Shown here: piece by piece, positions 28,308-35,484 of the stretch
How the letters are laid out: the number at the start of each line of letters is the position of its first letter
Position numbering within the stretch: position 1 is the stretch's first letter
Source of the DNA: Methylohalobius sp964654415
Lineage (GTDB): Bacteria > Pseudomonadota > Gammaproteobacteria > Methylococcales > Methylothermaceae
NCBI GenBank assembly: GCA_964654415.1
Contig: CAZZIP010000002.1
Location: 237,751 to 301,750, forward strand
Length of the DNA stretch: 64,000 nucleotides
Direction: 5' to 3'
Notes under the pieces: generated by a model
The model's input: the letters and a program-made list of their open reading frames with translations, nothing else
Databases searched by the model: none
Told to the model about the DNA's origin: nothing
Position numbers and translations under genes: made by a program

Positions 28308-28937
28308 ATGCTTGAAACCGAAGGCATTACCAAATATCGACTTGAGTTTATCTCAGATGTTCCTCCTTACTGGAAAGGTTACCCTGCTTTAGAGTCCTGG
28401 CGTCGGATTTTGTTTCATTTGCGCTTGATTGGCTTAGACCCGAACCGCTATGAGGGGCTGGCTTATGGGAATGTTAGTCAGCGCCTGGCAAACGGCAAAT
28501 TTGTGATTTCTGCGACTCAGACGGGAGGTAGGGAGCGGCTCGGACCAGAGCATTACTGCCTTGTGGAAAGCGCCAATCCTGCCGCCAATTTGGTGGTTGC
28601 CAGGGGGCGTTATCCCCCGTCTTCAGAGGCACTGACCCATGCTGCGGTGTATCAGGCTTCACTTGGGGTGAGGGCAGTCATGCATGGGCATTGCCCTGAG
28701 ATTTGGCATTGGGGTGAACAGCTCGCGCTGGGGCATACTCCAAAATCCGCCGCTTATGGAACGCCGGCCATGGCCCAAGCGGTCATGGATCAAGTGAGAA
28801 ATCAACCTGAGCAGGGTATCATAGTGATGCGAGGCCATCGCGACGGGATTTTGGCGTATGCTAGGTCCCCTCGGCGAGCGGCGATCCTTATAATAGAGAC
28901 TTTGGCGCGGGTGTGGTCTTTGACTCTGGGGGTGTAA
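28308..28937 (+). CDS. Class II aldolase/adducin-family protein
   Basis: 209 residues. The class II aldolase fold is recognisable: GNVSQRL near residue 54, ISATQTGGRE (phosphate-loop-like), a Glu in SSEALTHAAVY, the metal-binding HxH in AVMHGHCPE, and a third His in MRGHRDGILAYA. These supply the zinc ligands used in fuculose- and ribulose-phosphate aldolases and epimerases. The substrate cannot be told; the usual phosphate-binding residues are not clearly kept. It has a poor ribosome-binding site. Thirty-one bases downstream is the GlcG-like gene, so they may be cotranscribed. Confidence 0.8.
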   Translation: MLETEGITKYRLEFISDVPPYWKGYPALESWRRILFHLRLIGLDPNRYEGLAYGNVSQRLANGKFVISATQTGGRERLGPEHYCLVESANPAANLVVARGRYPPSSEALTHAAVYQASLGVRAVMHGHCPEIWHWGEQLALGHTPKSAAYGTPAMAQAVMDQVRNQPEQGIIVMRGHRDGILAYARSPRRAAILIIETLARVWSLTLGV

Positions 28938-28968
28938 GTCAAGATTTAAGCGATGAGGGAGGTTTAAG

Positions 28969-29460
28969 ATGTGGAAAACGTTGCCTGGTTTGATGGTAAT
29001 TGGACTGCTGATGCTCAGTACTGGTAACGCATTGGAAGTAATCACAAGCAACACGCTGTCTATGGAGGCCGCGCTGCAAGCGGCTAGGGCGGCAGTCGCC
29101 GACTGCCAGGGCAAAGGCTATGCGGTCAGCGCTGCTGTAGTTGATGTCGGCGGTCATCTGCTGGCGCTGTTGCGCAACCATAAGGCTGGCCCGCATACCG
29201 TAGACAGCAGTTACCGCAAAGCTTACACCGCGTTGAGCCTGCGTAAGTCGACCCATGAGTTGGCAAAAATGATCGCCAAGGACCCGGAGCTTCAGGCATT
29301 GCAAGATGTAAACGATAGGATCTTGATCCTTGGAGGGGGGGTGCCGATTCAGATCGATGGCCAAGTTGTTGGAGGCATTGGTGTTGGCGGTGCACCGGGA
29401 GCAATGTTGGATGTGGCGTGTGCTCAGGCTGGCATCAAAGCCATCGGCGGCCAAGAATAA
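28969..29460 (+). CDS. Exported GlcG/HbpS-like (DUF336) protein
   Basis: 163 residues. A signal peptide (MWKTLPGLMVIGLLMLSTGNA) is followed by the GlcG/HbpS domain: SMEAALQAARAAVADCQGKGYAVSAAVVD, GGHLLALLRNHKAGPHTVDSSYRKAYTAL, and the glycine-rich GGGVPIQIDGQVVGGIGVGGAPG. HbpS of Streptomyces binds heme and senses redox state through a two-component system; GlcG is of unknown function. The copy here would be periplasmic and sits just upstream of the redox kinase RegB, which makes a sensing link tempting but unproven. The start has a strong GGGAGG. Confidence 0.85.
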   Translation: MWKTLPGLMVIGLLMLSTGNALEVITSNTLSMEAALQAARAAVADCQGKGYAVSAAVVDVGGHLLALLRNHKAGPHTVDSSYRKAYTALSLRKSTHELAKMIAKDPELQALQDVNDRILILGGGVPIQIDGQVVGGIGVGGAPGAMLDVACAQAGIKAIGGQE

Positions 29461-29483
29461 AAAAGCAGGGTGTAAAACCCTGC
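29456..29483 (-). terminator. Minus-strand rho-independent terminator shape
   Basis: GCAGGGT-GTAAA-ACCCTGC (29465-29483) is a perfect 7-bp hairpin. On the minus strand it is followed by TTTTTTATT, the classic terminator pattern; on the plus strand there is no T-run after the stem. No minus-strand gene is seen upstream of it within 280 bp, so it may end an unrecognised RNA. Confidence 0.5.
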
Positions 29484-29653
29484 TGTCAAAGAGGAGGAAA
29501 TTGCACTACTGTCATGCACTTGCGGTTCGGAATCATCGCCGAACCTGAACTTTAGGATAGCAATGTCTTGAGCGGATTAAAATGCGACAAATTGTCGCAT
29601 CTTGGCAAGAAAGGTTGCAGGGAGCTGGATACTCCCTGCAAAGAGGAGGAAAT
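29465..29653 (+). repeat. Duplicated module: GCAGGG hairpin plus CAAAGAGGAGGAAAT
   Basis: Copy 1: hairpin GCAGGGT/ACCCTGC (29465-29483), then CAAAGAGGAGGAAAT (29487-29501). Copy 2: hairpin GCAGGGAG/CTCCCTGC (29617-29639), then the identical 15-mer (29639-29653). Each copy is followed 58-81 bases later by a GACAAATTGTC-centred palindrome. The 15-mer contains a perfect AGGAGG but no normal gene starts after either copy. The copies lie 152 bp apart. Confidence 0.8.
29582..29600. promoter_or_regulatory. RegA/PrrA-type operator, distal copy
   Basis: A 19-bp palindrome with perfect 9-bp arms around one central base; its core GCGAC-AAATT-GTCGC fits the published RegA/PrrA/ActR pattern GCGNC-Nx-GNCGC exactly. 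It lies 154 bases before the chosen regB start. Confidence 0.65.
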
Positions 29654-29710
29654 CGAGGTAATTGGCATTACCGTACTATTAACAATAGCAAACATATATT
29701 GAAGTTTGGA

Positions 29711-29729
29711 ATGTGACAAATTGTCGCAC
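29711..29729. promoter_or_regulatory. RegA/PrrA-type operator, proximal copy
   Basis: Core GTGAC-AAATT-GTCGC (29713-29727), one base off the distal copy and the consensus. It lies 26 bases before the chosen regB ATG. Its presence argues that the regB frame upstream of 29754 is untranslated regulatory DNA. Confidence 0.6.
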
Positions 29730-29753
29730 CCTGAAGGTAACACCTCCCAACTG

Positions 29754-31088
29754 ATGCTACGCGCCTCCATTGATTCTGCCGATGCCGCACGTGCCAATCT
29801 GAATTGGCTGTTTGTCCTGCGGAATCTATTGATCACAGCGGCAGCTTTGATCGTCGTGATCGCGGTTTATGACCTTGGCGTTCCTCTTCCCACCAATCCT
29901 TTGTGGGGAATCATCGCAGCGATGTTGGCAGTGAACTGCTTGACTTGGTTCAGACTTCAGGATCCGCGTCCGGTGGCCGAGTTGGAGTTGTTCTTCCACC
30001 TATGCCTGGATGCCTTGAGCATCATCGGGCTTTTGTATTTTGCCGGGGGAGCCACTAACCCTATGGCGTGGTTTTTGTTGTTGCCCTTGATCATCACGGC
30101 GACCGTCCTGCCCCAGCGTTATACCTGGTATATGATGCTGCTCGCCTGTGGTGCTTATACCCTGTTGATTTCGTATTACCACCCTTTGCCGCCTCTCCCT
30201 GTTGCCAAAGTGATCAGAACCGACCGATTACCATCGGATATAGTCGAGCAGCGCCGTGGGTTCGAATTACACGCCTTTGGGACTTGGGCGGGATTCGTCT
30301 TCAGTGCAGGTCTTGTGGCCTATTTCGTAGTCGAGATGGCCAGTACCCTTAGGGAACGCGAGCGCAAACTGTCGGAGATACGGGAACAAACCCTGCGCGA
30401 TGAGCGCGTGGTGGCGTTGGGGACGCTCGCTGCTGGAGCGGCGCACGAGATGGGTACTCCTTTGGGAACTATGACCATCCTGATCCAGGAACTGCTTGAG
30501 GATTATCCCGGGCGCGAACATGAAAGATTGCGCCAACGCCTGTTGATTTTCAAAGATCAGATCGAACGCTGTAAGAACGCTTTGGCGGTGATGTCGGCAT
30601 CTGCAGGACAGGTTCGCGCCGAATCGGGCCACCTAGAGAGCGTGTATCGTTACCTGGAAAAACTCGTCCAGCAATGGCGACAGCAGCGGCCGGGAAGCAG
30701 GTTGAAGTTCCAAGTCGGGGAAGCGGATGCTGAGGCCAAAATTATCGCTGAACGCACCTTAAGCCACGCTTTGATCAACATTCTCAATAATGCCGCGGAT
30801 GTATCGCCTGAGGTAGTGGAGCTTAAGGCGCGCTGGAATCGGCACCGGCTTGAACTGCTGATTATCGATCGAGGTCCTGGAATCAGCCCGGCATTGACCC
30901 GCGAATTGGGAAGGCATCCGGTAGTGTCCAGCAAGCAGGGGTTGGGAGTTGGTTTATTCCTTTCTTATGCCACGGTCGAGCGTATGGGAGGGGCGATCGA
31001 AATGGAAGCTCTCCCCGAAGGTGGGACCATGACCCGGATTACCTTGCCTTTGCTGTCTCAGCAAGCTATTGAGGAAGGTTATGAGTGA
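29754..31088 (+). CDS. regB: RegB/PrrB-type redox sensor histidine kinase
   Basis: 444 residues from ATG 29754. About six N-terminal membrane segments contain GGATNPM at residues 98-104, matching the quinone-sensing motif GGXXNPF of RegB except for Phe to Met. The H-box AAGAAHEMGTPLGTM has the phosphorylated His231, and the redox-active cysteine of RegB is represented by Cys273 in IERCKNAL. The ATPase region shows NILNNAADVSPE and GLGVGLFLSYATVERMGG. The family senses quinone-pool redox state and phosphorylates RegA. The frame is open to TTG 29706, but that segment holds an operator, so the later start is preferred. It overlaps regA by 8 bp. Confidence 0.92.
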   Translation: MLRASIDSADAARANLNWLFVLRNLLITAAALIVVIAVYDLGVPLPTNPLWGIIAAMLAVNCLTWFRLQDPRPVAELELFFHLCLDALSIIGLLYFAGGATNPMAWFLLLPLIITATVLPQRYTWYMMLLACGAYTLLISYYHPLPPLPVAKVIRTDRLPSDIVEQRRGFELHAFGTWAGFVFSAGLVAYFVVEMASTLRERERKLSEIREQTLRDERVVALGTLAAGAAHEMGTPLGTMTILIQELLEDYPGREHERLRQRLLIFKDQIERCKNALAVMSASAGQVRAESGHLESVYRYLEKLVQQWRQQRPGSRLKFQVGEADAEAKIIAERTLSHALINILNNAADVSPEVVELKARWNRHRLELLIIDRGPGISPALTRELGRHPVVSSKQGLGVGLFLSYATVERMGGAIEMEALPEGGTMTRITLPLLSQQAIEEGYE

Positions 31089-31617
31089 TCGGCCAAGACT
31101 GCTCCTGGTGGACGACGATGCAATCTTTTGTGAGGTATTACAAAGGGCATTAGAGAAGCGTGGCTTTGAGGTCTGTGTAGCTCAGACCCTAGAGGATGGG
31201 TTGGCGCACGCAGCTCGGATGATCCCTGAGTACGCTGTCATCGATCTGCGCATCGGTCATGACTCAGGTCTGGCCATGATCAAAAGACTGAAAGAACTCG
31301 ACGCCAATACCCGCATTGTGATTTTGACCGGTTATGCCAGTATTGCCACGGCTGTGGAAGCCATCAAGTTGGGTGCTGTCCATTATTTGACCAAGCCTGC
31401 CGATGCTGATGAAATCGTCGCCGCGCTTCACAAGAAGGAGGGGGACCCGGGCGTGGAAGTCAAAGATAAACCTTTGTCCGCCCGCAGGATGGAATGGGAA
31501 TACTTGCAAAAGGTTCTGATGGAACACAACGGCAATATTTCCGCAGCTGCTCGAACTCTAGGGATGCACCGCAGGACTTTGCAGCGTAAACTAGACAAAC
31601 GCCCGGTCAAGGAATGA
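31081..31617 (+). CDS. regA: RegA/PrrA/ActR-type response regulator
   Basis: 178 residues from ATG 31081, with GAGGAAGG just upstream. Receiver domain with acidic pocket LVDDD, phospho-acceptor Asp55 (AVIDLRIGHDSGL), and Lys in LTKPAD. A short linker follows, then a Fis-type helix-turn-helix, ISAAARTLGMHRRTLQRKL, very close to the invariant recognition helix of the RegA family. It regulates respiration, carbon and nitrogen fixation genes by redox state in other proteobacteria. The two palindromes upstream of regB match its known target, so autoregulation is likely. It ends in an inverted repeat. Confidence 0.94.
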   Translation: MSDRPRLLLVDDDAIFCEVLQRALEKRGFEVCVAQTLEDGLAHAARMIPEYAVIDLRIGHDSGLAMIKRLKELDANTRIVILTGYASIATAVEAIKLGAVHYLTKPADADEIVAALHKKEGDPGVEVKDKPLSARRMEWEYLQKVLMEHNGNISAAARTLGMHRRTLQRKLDKRPVKE

Positions 31618-31629
31618 GCCTTGACCGGG
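31602..31629 (+). repeat. Perfect inverted repeat at the regA stop codon
   Basis: Arms CCCGGTCAAGG (31602-31612) and CCTTGACCGGG (31619-31629) pair over 11 bp around a 6-base loop that contains the regA stop. No T-run follows, so it may be a weak terminator or an RNA-stabilising structure between regA and the flavoprotein gene. Confidence 0.7.
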
Positions 31630-31676
31630 TGGAACTGCTTAAGAAAAGTAAGTCATAAGAACGAGAGGTGTTACAA

Positions 31677-32894
31677 ATGGCGGAGACAGCTTCACACAAA
31701 GTCGTCATCGTCGGTGGGGGAACAGCCGGCATAGCCGTAGCTTCCCATTTGAAGAAGTTAGAGGAGTCCGGCTCCTTAGATGTGGCGATCATAGAACCCA
31801 AGGATGTGCATTATTATCAACCTGGCTGGACTTTAGTCGGCGGCGGGGAGATGAAACCCAAAGCCACGTGGCGGCCGATGAAAGATGTGATTCCAAAAGG
31901 GGTGACTTGGATTCAGGACGCTGTGGCGAGCTTCGATCCTGACGGCAATTCGCTCACGACCAGCTCTGGTAAACAGGTCAATTACGAATATCTGGTGGTG
32001 GCCGCGGGCATTGAGATCGCCTGGGATCAAATCCCCGGTCTCCAGGAAGCCCTGCAGCGCAACCTGGCGGTTTCCATCTACGATTATGACTTGGCCCCCA
32101 AGACTTGGGAGGCGATCAAGGGATTTTCTGGGGGAACGGCGATTTTCACCCAGCCTAAACCGCCATTCAAATGTCCTGGGGCAGCTCAAAAGATCGCCTA
32201 CCTGGCCGACGACGCCTGGCGCAAGCGCAATGTGCGAGGTAAAACCAAATTCATGTTCTTCTCGGCGGCCCCGGTGATCTTTCCGGTCAAGCGGTACGCC
32301 AAAACCCTAAACGAGGTCTTAAAGCGCAAGGCGATCGAGACCCATTTCCAGCATCACCTGGTCGCCATCGACGTCGACAAGAAAGAGGCCACCTTCGAGC
32401 ATATTCCCACAGGCGATCGCCAGACCCACGCCTTTGATTTTCTCCACGTGACCCCGCCGATGCGCCCTCCGGCTTTTTTAAAGGCAAGTCCCTTGGCTGA
32501 CGAGGCTGGATGGATGAACGTGGACAAATACACTCTGCGCCATCCCAAATATAAAAACGTCTATGGCCTAGGCGATTGTACCAATACCCCCAACTCCAAG
32601 ACTGCTGCAGCCTGCCGTGCCCAGACCTACGTCGCGGTCAGCAACCTCTTGACCGATCTTGCCGGCGGGCAGGGGATTGCGGCTTACGACGGCTATGCCT
32701 CCTGTCCTCTCATCACCGGCTACGGCAGATTGGTCTTGGCGGAATTCGACTATAACATGCAGCCCAAAGAAACCTTCCCCATCGATCAGAGCAAAGAACG
32801 CCGGAGCATGTATTATTTCAAGAAGTATTTCCTTCCCTGGTATTACTGGAACGTGCTCCTGAAAGGGGGCGATGCCACCATCTGGCCGGCATGA
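31677..32894 (+). CDS. Sulfide:quinone oxidoreductase-like flavoprotein
   Basis: 405 residues from ATG 31677. FAD-binding motif VVIVGGGTAGIAVASHL at the N-terminus, YYQPGWTLVGGG, then FKCPGAAQKIAYL with a conserved Cys, the second FAD contact YGLGDCTNTPNSKTAAACRAQ, and a C-terminal YYFKKYFLPWYYW that could dip into the membrane. This pattern is closest to the SQR family related to mitochondrial SQOR (type II). It would pass electrons from sulfide to quinone. It lies 59 bp after regA. A GTG at 31668 is an alternative start. NADH dehydrogenase-like or persulfide-reductase activity cannot be excluded. Confidence 0.85.
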   Translation: MAETASHKVVIVGGGTAGIAVASHLKKLEESGSLDVAIIEPKDVHYYQPGWTLVGGGEMKPKATWRPMKDVIPKGVTWIQDAVASFDPDGNSLTTSSGKQVNYEYLVVAAGIEIAWDQIPGLQEALQRNLAVSIYDYDLAPKTWEAIKGFSGGTAIFTQPKPPFKCPGAAQKIAYLADDAWRKRNVRGKTKFMFFSAAPVIFPVKRYAKTLNEVLKRKAIETHFQHHLVAIDVDKKEATFEHIPTGDRQTHAFDFLHVTPPMRPPAFLKASPLADEAGWMNVDKYTLRHPKYKNVYGLGDCTNTPNSKTAAACRAQTYVAVSNLLTDLAGGQGIAAYDGYASCPLITGYGRLVLAEFDYNMQPKETFPIDQSKERRSMYYFKKYFLPWYYWNVLLKGGDATIWPA

Positions 32895-32907
32895 TCGGGT
32901 TTTGTGG

Positions 32908-32933
32908 CGCGCCGGAGCAATCGCTCCGGCGCG
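32908..32933 (+). terminator. GC-rich hairpin after the SQR-like gene
   Basis: GCGCCGGAGC (32909-32918), loop AATC, GCTCCGGCGC (32923-32932), extended by one more C-G pair. It is a very stable stem 14 bases after the stop but lacks a T-run, so termination is likely rather than certain. Confidence 0.5.
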
Positions 32934-33022
32934 GCGTTAAGCGCGTCCAGCGGTCTGGTTGATGCTGTTGATGCTATAGTTTTATTTAGCGATTGGAACC
33001 AAAACGAGGAAACGGGGGAAGC

Positions 33023-33823
33023 ATGTGGTTGCGAATTCTATGGCTAACGAGCTTGTTGCTTGCTTGGAGTGCTACAAGCCAAGCGCTGGAGGTAATAATC
33101 CAAGGACAAAAACTAGTACCTCCGCGAGAAAGCGAAACCTGCATCGAAATCGCGGGGGAGTATCCAGGGATCAGGATCGAACCAAGCGAAGCGGGCAAGG
33201 TCCCGCAGATCTGTTACAGCGATGCCAGGCGCGACATCTTGAACATCCATAACGCTATATTCGTGGCCACGGAAGGAGCGGTCTCCGGGTTGCAAGGCGG
33301 GGAAAAGGCCTCAGGAGCAGCTGGTCCCGAAGCCACCAGTACCCCCCAGGAAGTCATCGTCGAGTTTCAGCATACTTTTCCTCCAGGTCCAAACGGTCTG
33401 ATCATGGCCCGGGCTAAAATTGAAGGATTTTTTGCCACTGCCACCGGCCTGGGGGTGGCTGTGGGGGACAAGATCCGGTTTGCCGGATCGTTTTCCCAGG
33501 GAGATCAGGAAGACTACATCGCCGAACCTTTTGCGCATACCGTGGGGGAAGAATTGGAGAGCGCGATCTTCGAGAGCAAAGGCAAGAAGCGTTATTTGAT
33601 CGCGGGTCCTCGCACCCTTAAGGCAAAGCTGGCCTTTAGCTTTACTGCGGCAGGGCACAAACTGGCCTTGGCCAAGGGGGCATCCGTGAGCATAGATACC
33701 GGCTCCACGTTTGAGGATAAGCTGGAGGAAATGGAAACGGGCGCGGAGGAGTTGCTCAAGGAGGGGGAGTCTCCTGAGGAAGAAGAAGCACAACCGCCTG
33801 AGGAGGAAGAATTTTCGTTTTGA
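33023..33823 (+). CDS. Uncharacterised exported protein with acidic C-terminus
   Basis: 266 residues from ATG 33023 (upstream GGGGGAAG); an in-frame ATG at 32993 would put ten residues ahead of the signal peptide. Signal peptide: WLRILWLTSLLLAWSATSQA. The mature part has two cysteines (SETCIEIAGEY and PQICYSDARR), a glycine/alanine-rich middle, and a tail of mostly Glu (GESPEEEEAQPPEEEEFSF). I recognise no family. It stands alone between the redox block and mutM, facing mutM tail-to-tail with 4 bases between. Periplasmic or outer-membrane location is inferred from the signal peptide. Confidence 0.75.
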   Translation: MWLRILWLTSLLLAWSATSQALEVIIQGQKLVPPRESETCIEIAGEYPGIRIEPSEAGKVPQICYSDARRDILNIHNAIFVATEGAVSGLQGGEKASGAAGPEATSTPQEVIVEFQHTFPPGPNGLIMARAKIEGFFATATGLGVAVGDKIRFAGSFSQGDQEDYIAEPFAHTVGEELESAIFESKGKKRYLIAGPRTLKAKLAFSFTAAGHKLALAKGASVSIDTGSTFEDKLEEMETGAEELLKEGESPEEEEAQPPEEEEFSF

Positions 33824-33827
33824 AGGA

Positions 33828-34643
33828 TCATTTTTGGCACCGAGGACAGTAATAAGTCGCCCGCTGTCCCAAAACGATCCGACGGATCGGCGTAGCGCAA
33901 AGCGGGCAAGGTTGCTCTTCCCGGGCATAAACTTGCAAAGCTAGCTGGAAGTAACCCGGCTGGCCTGTTATGTCGCTGAAATCGCGTAGCGTGGTTCCTC
34001 CTCGGTCGATGGCTGACGCCAAAGTGTGGCGGATGCTTTCGACCAGCTTCTGATAACGCATCTTTGTGATCTGTCCGGCCTGGCGAGCTGGATGGATCCC
34101 GGCTCGAAACAAGGCTTCATTGGCATAGATGTTGCCAATTCCTACGACAACGCGTTGGTCCATCACTAAAGATTTGACCGTTTGGCAGTGGCCCCGGGAA
34201 ATCCGATAGAGCAATCCGCCAGTGAATAAAGGGTCGAAAGGCTCTACCCCAAGGTGTCGAAGCAACGGATGGGCCGCCCACGGATCGGCGGTCCATACCA
34301 AGGCGCCGAAGCGGCGCGGATCGTGGTATATCAGCCGTTGTCCGGTATCCAAAGTGAATGCCGCGTGATCGTGAGGGCGCAAGGGAAGCTCGGAAGGAAC
34401 CAGGCGCAGGCTGCCGGACATCCCAAGGTGAATGATCAAGGTGCCGCTTTCGATTTCCAGAAGCAGGTATTTGCCGCGCCGCTTGAGTCCCGCTATCGGT
34501 GCTCCCGGCAAGCGCTTTGCCAACTCTTCTGATACTGGCCAGCGCAGCTTGGGTTGGCAGATCTCTACGGATTGAAAGCACCTTCCCAATAGGTAGGGTT
34601 CAAGACCCCGCCGTATCGTCTCGATCTCGGGAAGTTCCGGCAT
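33828..34643 (-). CDS. mutM: Formamidopyrimidine-DNA glycosylase (Fpg/MutM)
   Basis: 271 residues. N-terminal PELPEIETIRRGL carries the catalytic Pro2 and Glu3; a conserved Lys lies in GLKRRGKYLLLE; GIGNIYANEALFRAGIHP is the helix-two-turn-helix; and the C-terminal zinc finger CPLC-x16-CPRC is intact. It removes 8-oxoguanine and other oxidised bases. Its start lies inside the end of the DUF4340 gene (44-bp overlap), so it is last in the minus-strand ABC operon. Confidence 0.97.
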   Translation of the reverse strand: MPELPEIETIRRGLEPYLLGRCFQSVEICQPKLRWPVSEELAKRLPGAPIAGLKRRGKYLLLEIESGTLIIHLGMSGSLRLVPSELPLRPHDHAAFTLDTGQRLIYHDPRRFGALVWTADPWAAHPLLRHLGVEPFDPLFTGGLLYRISRGHCQTVKSLVMDQRVVVGIGNIYANEALFRAGIHPARQAGQITKMRYQKLVESIRHTLASAIDRGGTTLRDFSDITGQPGYFQLALQVYAREEQPCPLCATPIRRIVLGQRATYYCPRCQK

Positions 34644-35481
34644 CGGTTTCGGATTGCCGCTTGGGGGTCAGCAGGCGCTGACCGATGGTGCCATAAAAAT
34701 GGTAACGTAACTTTTGCTCCGGGCGAAGCAGGATGAGCTCCGGCTCGCGTTGCAGAATGATGAATTCAAGGGTTTTATCGTCGATTGCAATTCGAATGCG
34801 TTGATCCTGGGGTGACGGTTCATCGGTATAAGGCGTGACCTGGATCGCCCGTGCGGTGCGCCAGGTATCCACCAGCTGCTCCAACTCAGCGGCAGGGACC
34901 TCAGGTTCAGCCGTCCAACCCCCTGTACCCGTAGAGGTGATGCGCCAACCAGGCAGCTCTATACCCCGCAAGGTGCCAGCCGGTAACAGCTTGTGCTCGA
35001 CCCAGGTGGTGGCCGGGGCAGTCAACTGATGAAACAGGGTGTCGTCGGTCATATGGACGACTTCGCCTACCTGGAGGTAGCGCTGGAAATTCAAGGGGTT
35101 CTGACCGCCAAATCGGAATTCAGCATTTTCCAGCCTGACGATCACTTGAGGGGGATTCAGTTCGAACCGGCCCAGGTCGAGTTCCGCTGCAGCGTAACGG
35201 GTTTGACTGGTCTGGTTGGGAAGAGCCAGCAGCTGTTGGATGTGATACGCGTCGGCCAGTGCGTTGAATGGCTGAGTCATGTACCAACTGTCTCCCTGAC
35301 GCTCGAATTCCATTCGGTCGGTTTGGCGTTCGATGACGATGTGGTGCACCGCATCTGGGGTAAAGCTCGCAACCAATGGGGGGGATTCTGGCTTCGGGGA
35401 ACGCTCGATCCAATAAACCCAGACCGCTAGCCCGACCACCAAGAACAGTAAGATCAAGATCGTTAACCAGCGCTTGGTCAT
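34600..35481 (-). CDS. DUF4340 domain protein of a Gld-type ABC module
   Basis: 293 residues. One N-terminal membrane segment (LTILILLFLVVGLAVWVYWI), then DUF4340-type sequence (VHHIVIERQTDRMEFERQGDSWYMTQPFNALADAYHIQQLLAL). Proteins of this family accompany GldG-like ABC subunits and are thought to sit outside the inner membrane; function unknown. It starts 3 bp after the GldG-like gene and its 3' end overlaps mutM by 44 bp. Confidence 0.82.
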   Translation of the reverse strand: MTKRWLTILILLFLVVGLAVWVYWIERSPKPESPPLVASFTPDAVHHIVIERQTDRMEFERQGDSWYMTQPFNALADAYHIQQLLALPNQTSQTRYAAAELDLGRFELNPPQVIVRLENAEFRFGGQNPLNFQRYLQVGEVVHMTDDTLFHQLTAPATTWVEHKLLPAGTLRGIELPGWRITSTGTGGWTAEPEVPAAELEQLVDTWRTARAIQVTPYTDEPSPQDQRIRIAIDDKTLEFIILQREPELILLRPEQKLRYHFYGTIGQRLLTPKRQSETDAGTSRDRDDTAGS

Positions 35482-35484
35482 GAT

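Noticed and set aside
29514..29555. 13-codon frame (MHLRFGIIAEPEL) after the first AGGAGG copy as a leader peptide
   Set aside because: The ATG is 16 bases from AGGAGG, too far for good initiation, and the second copy has no matching peptide. Kept only as part of the module finding.
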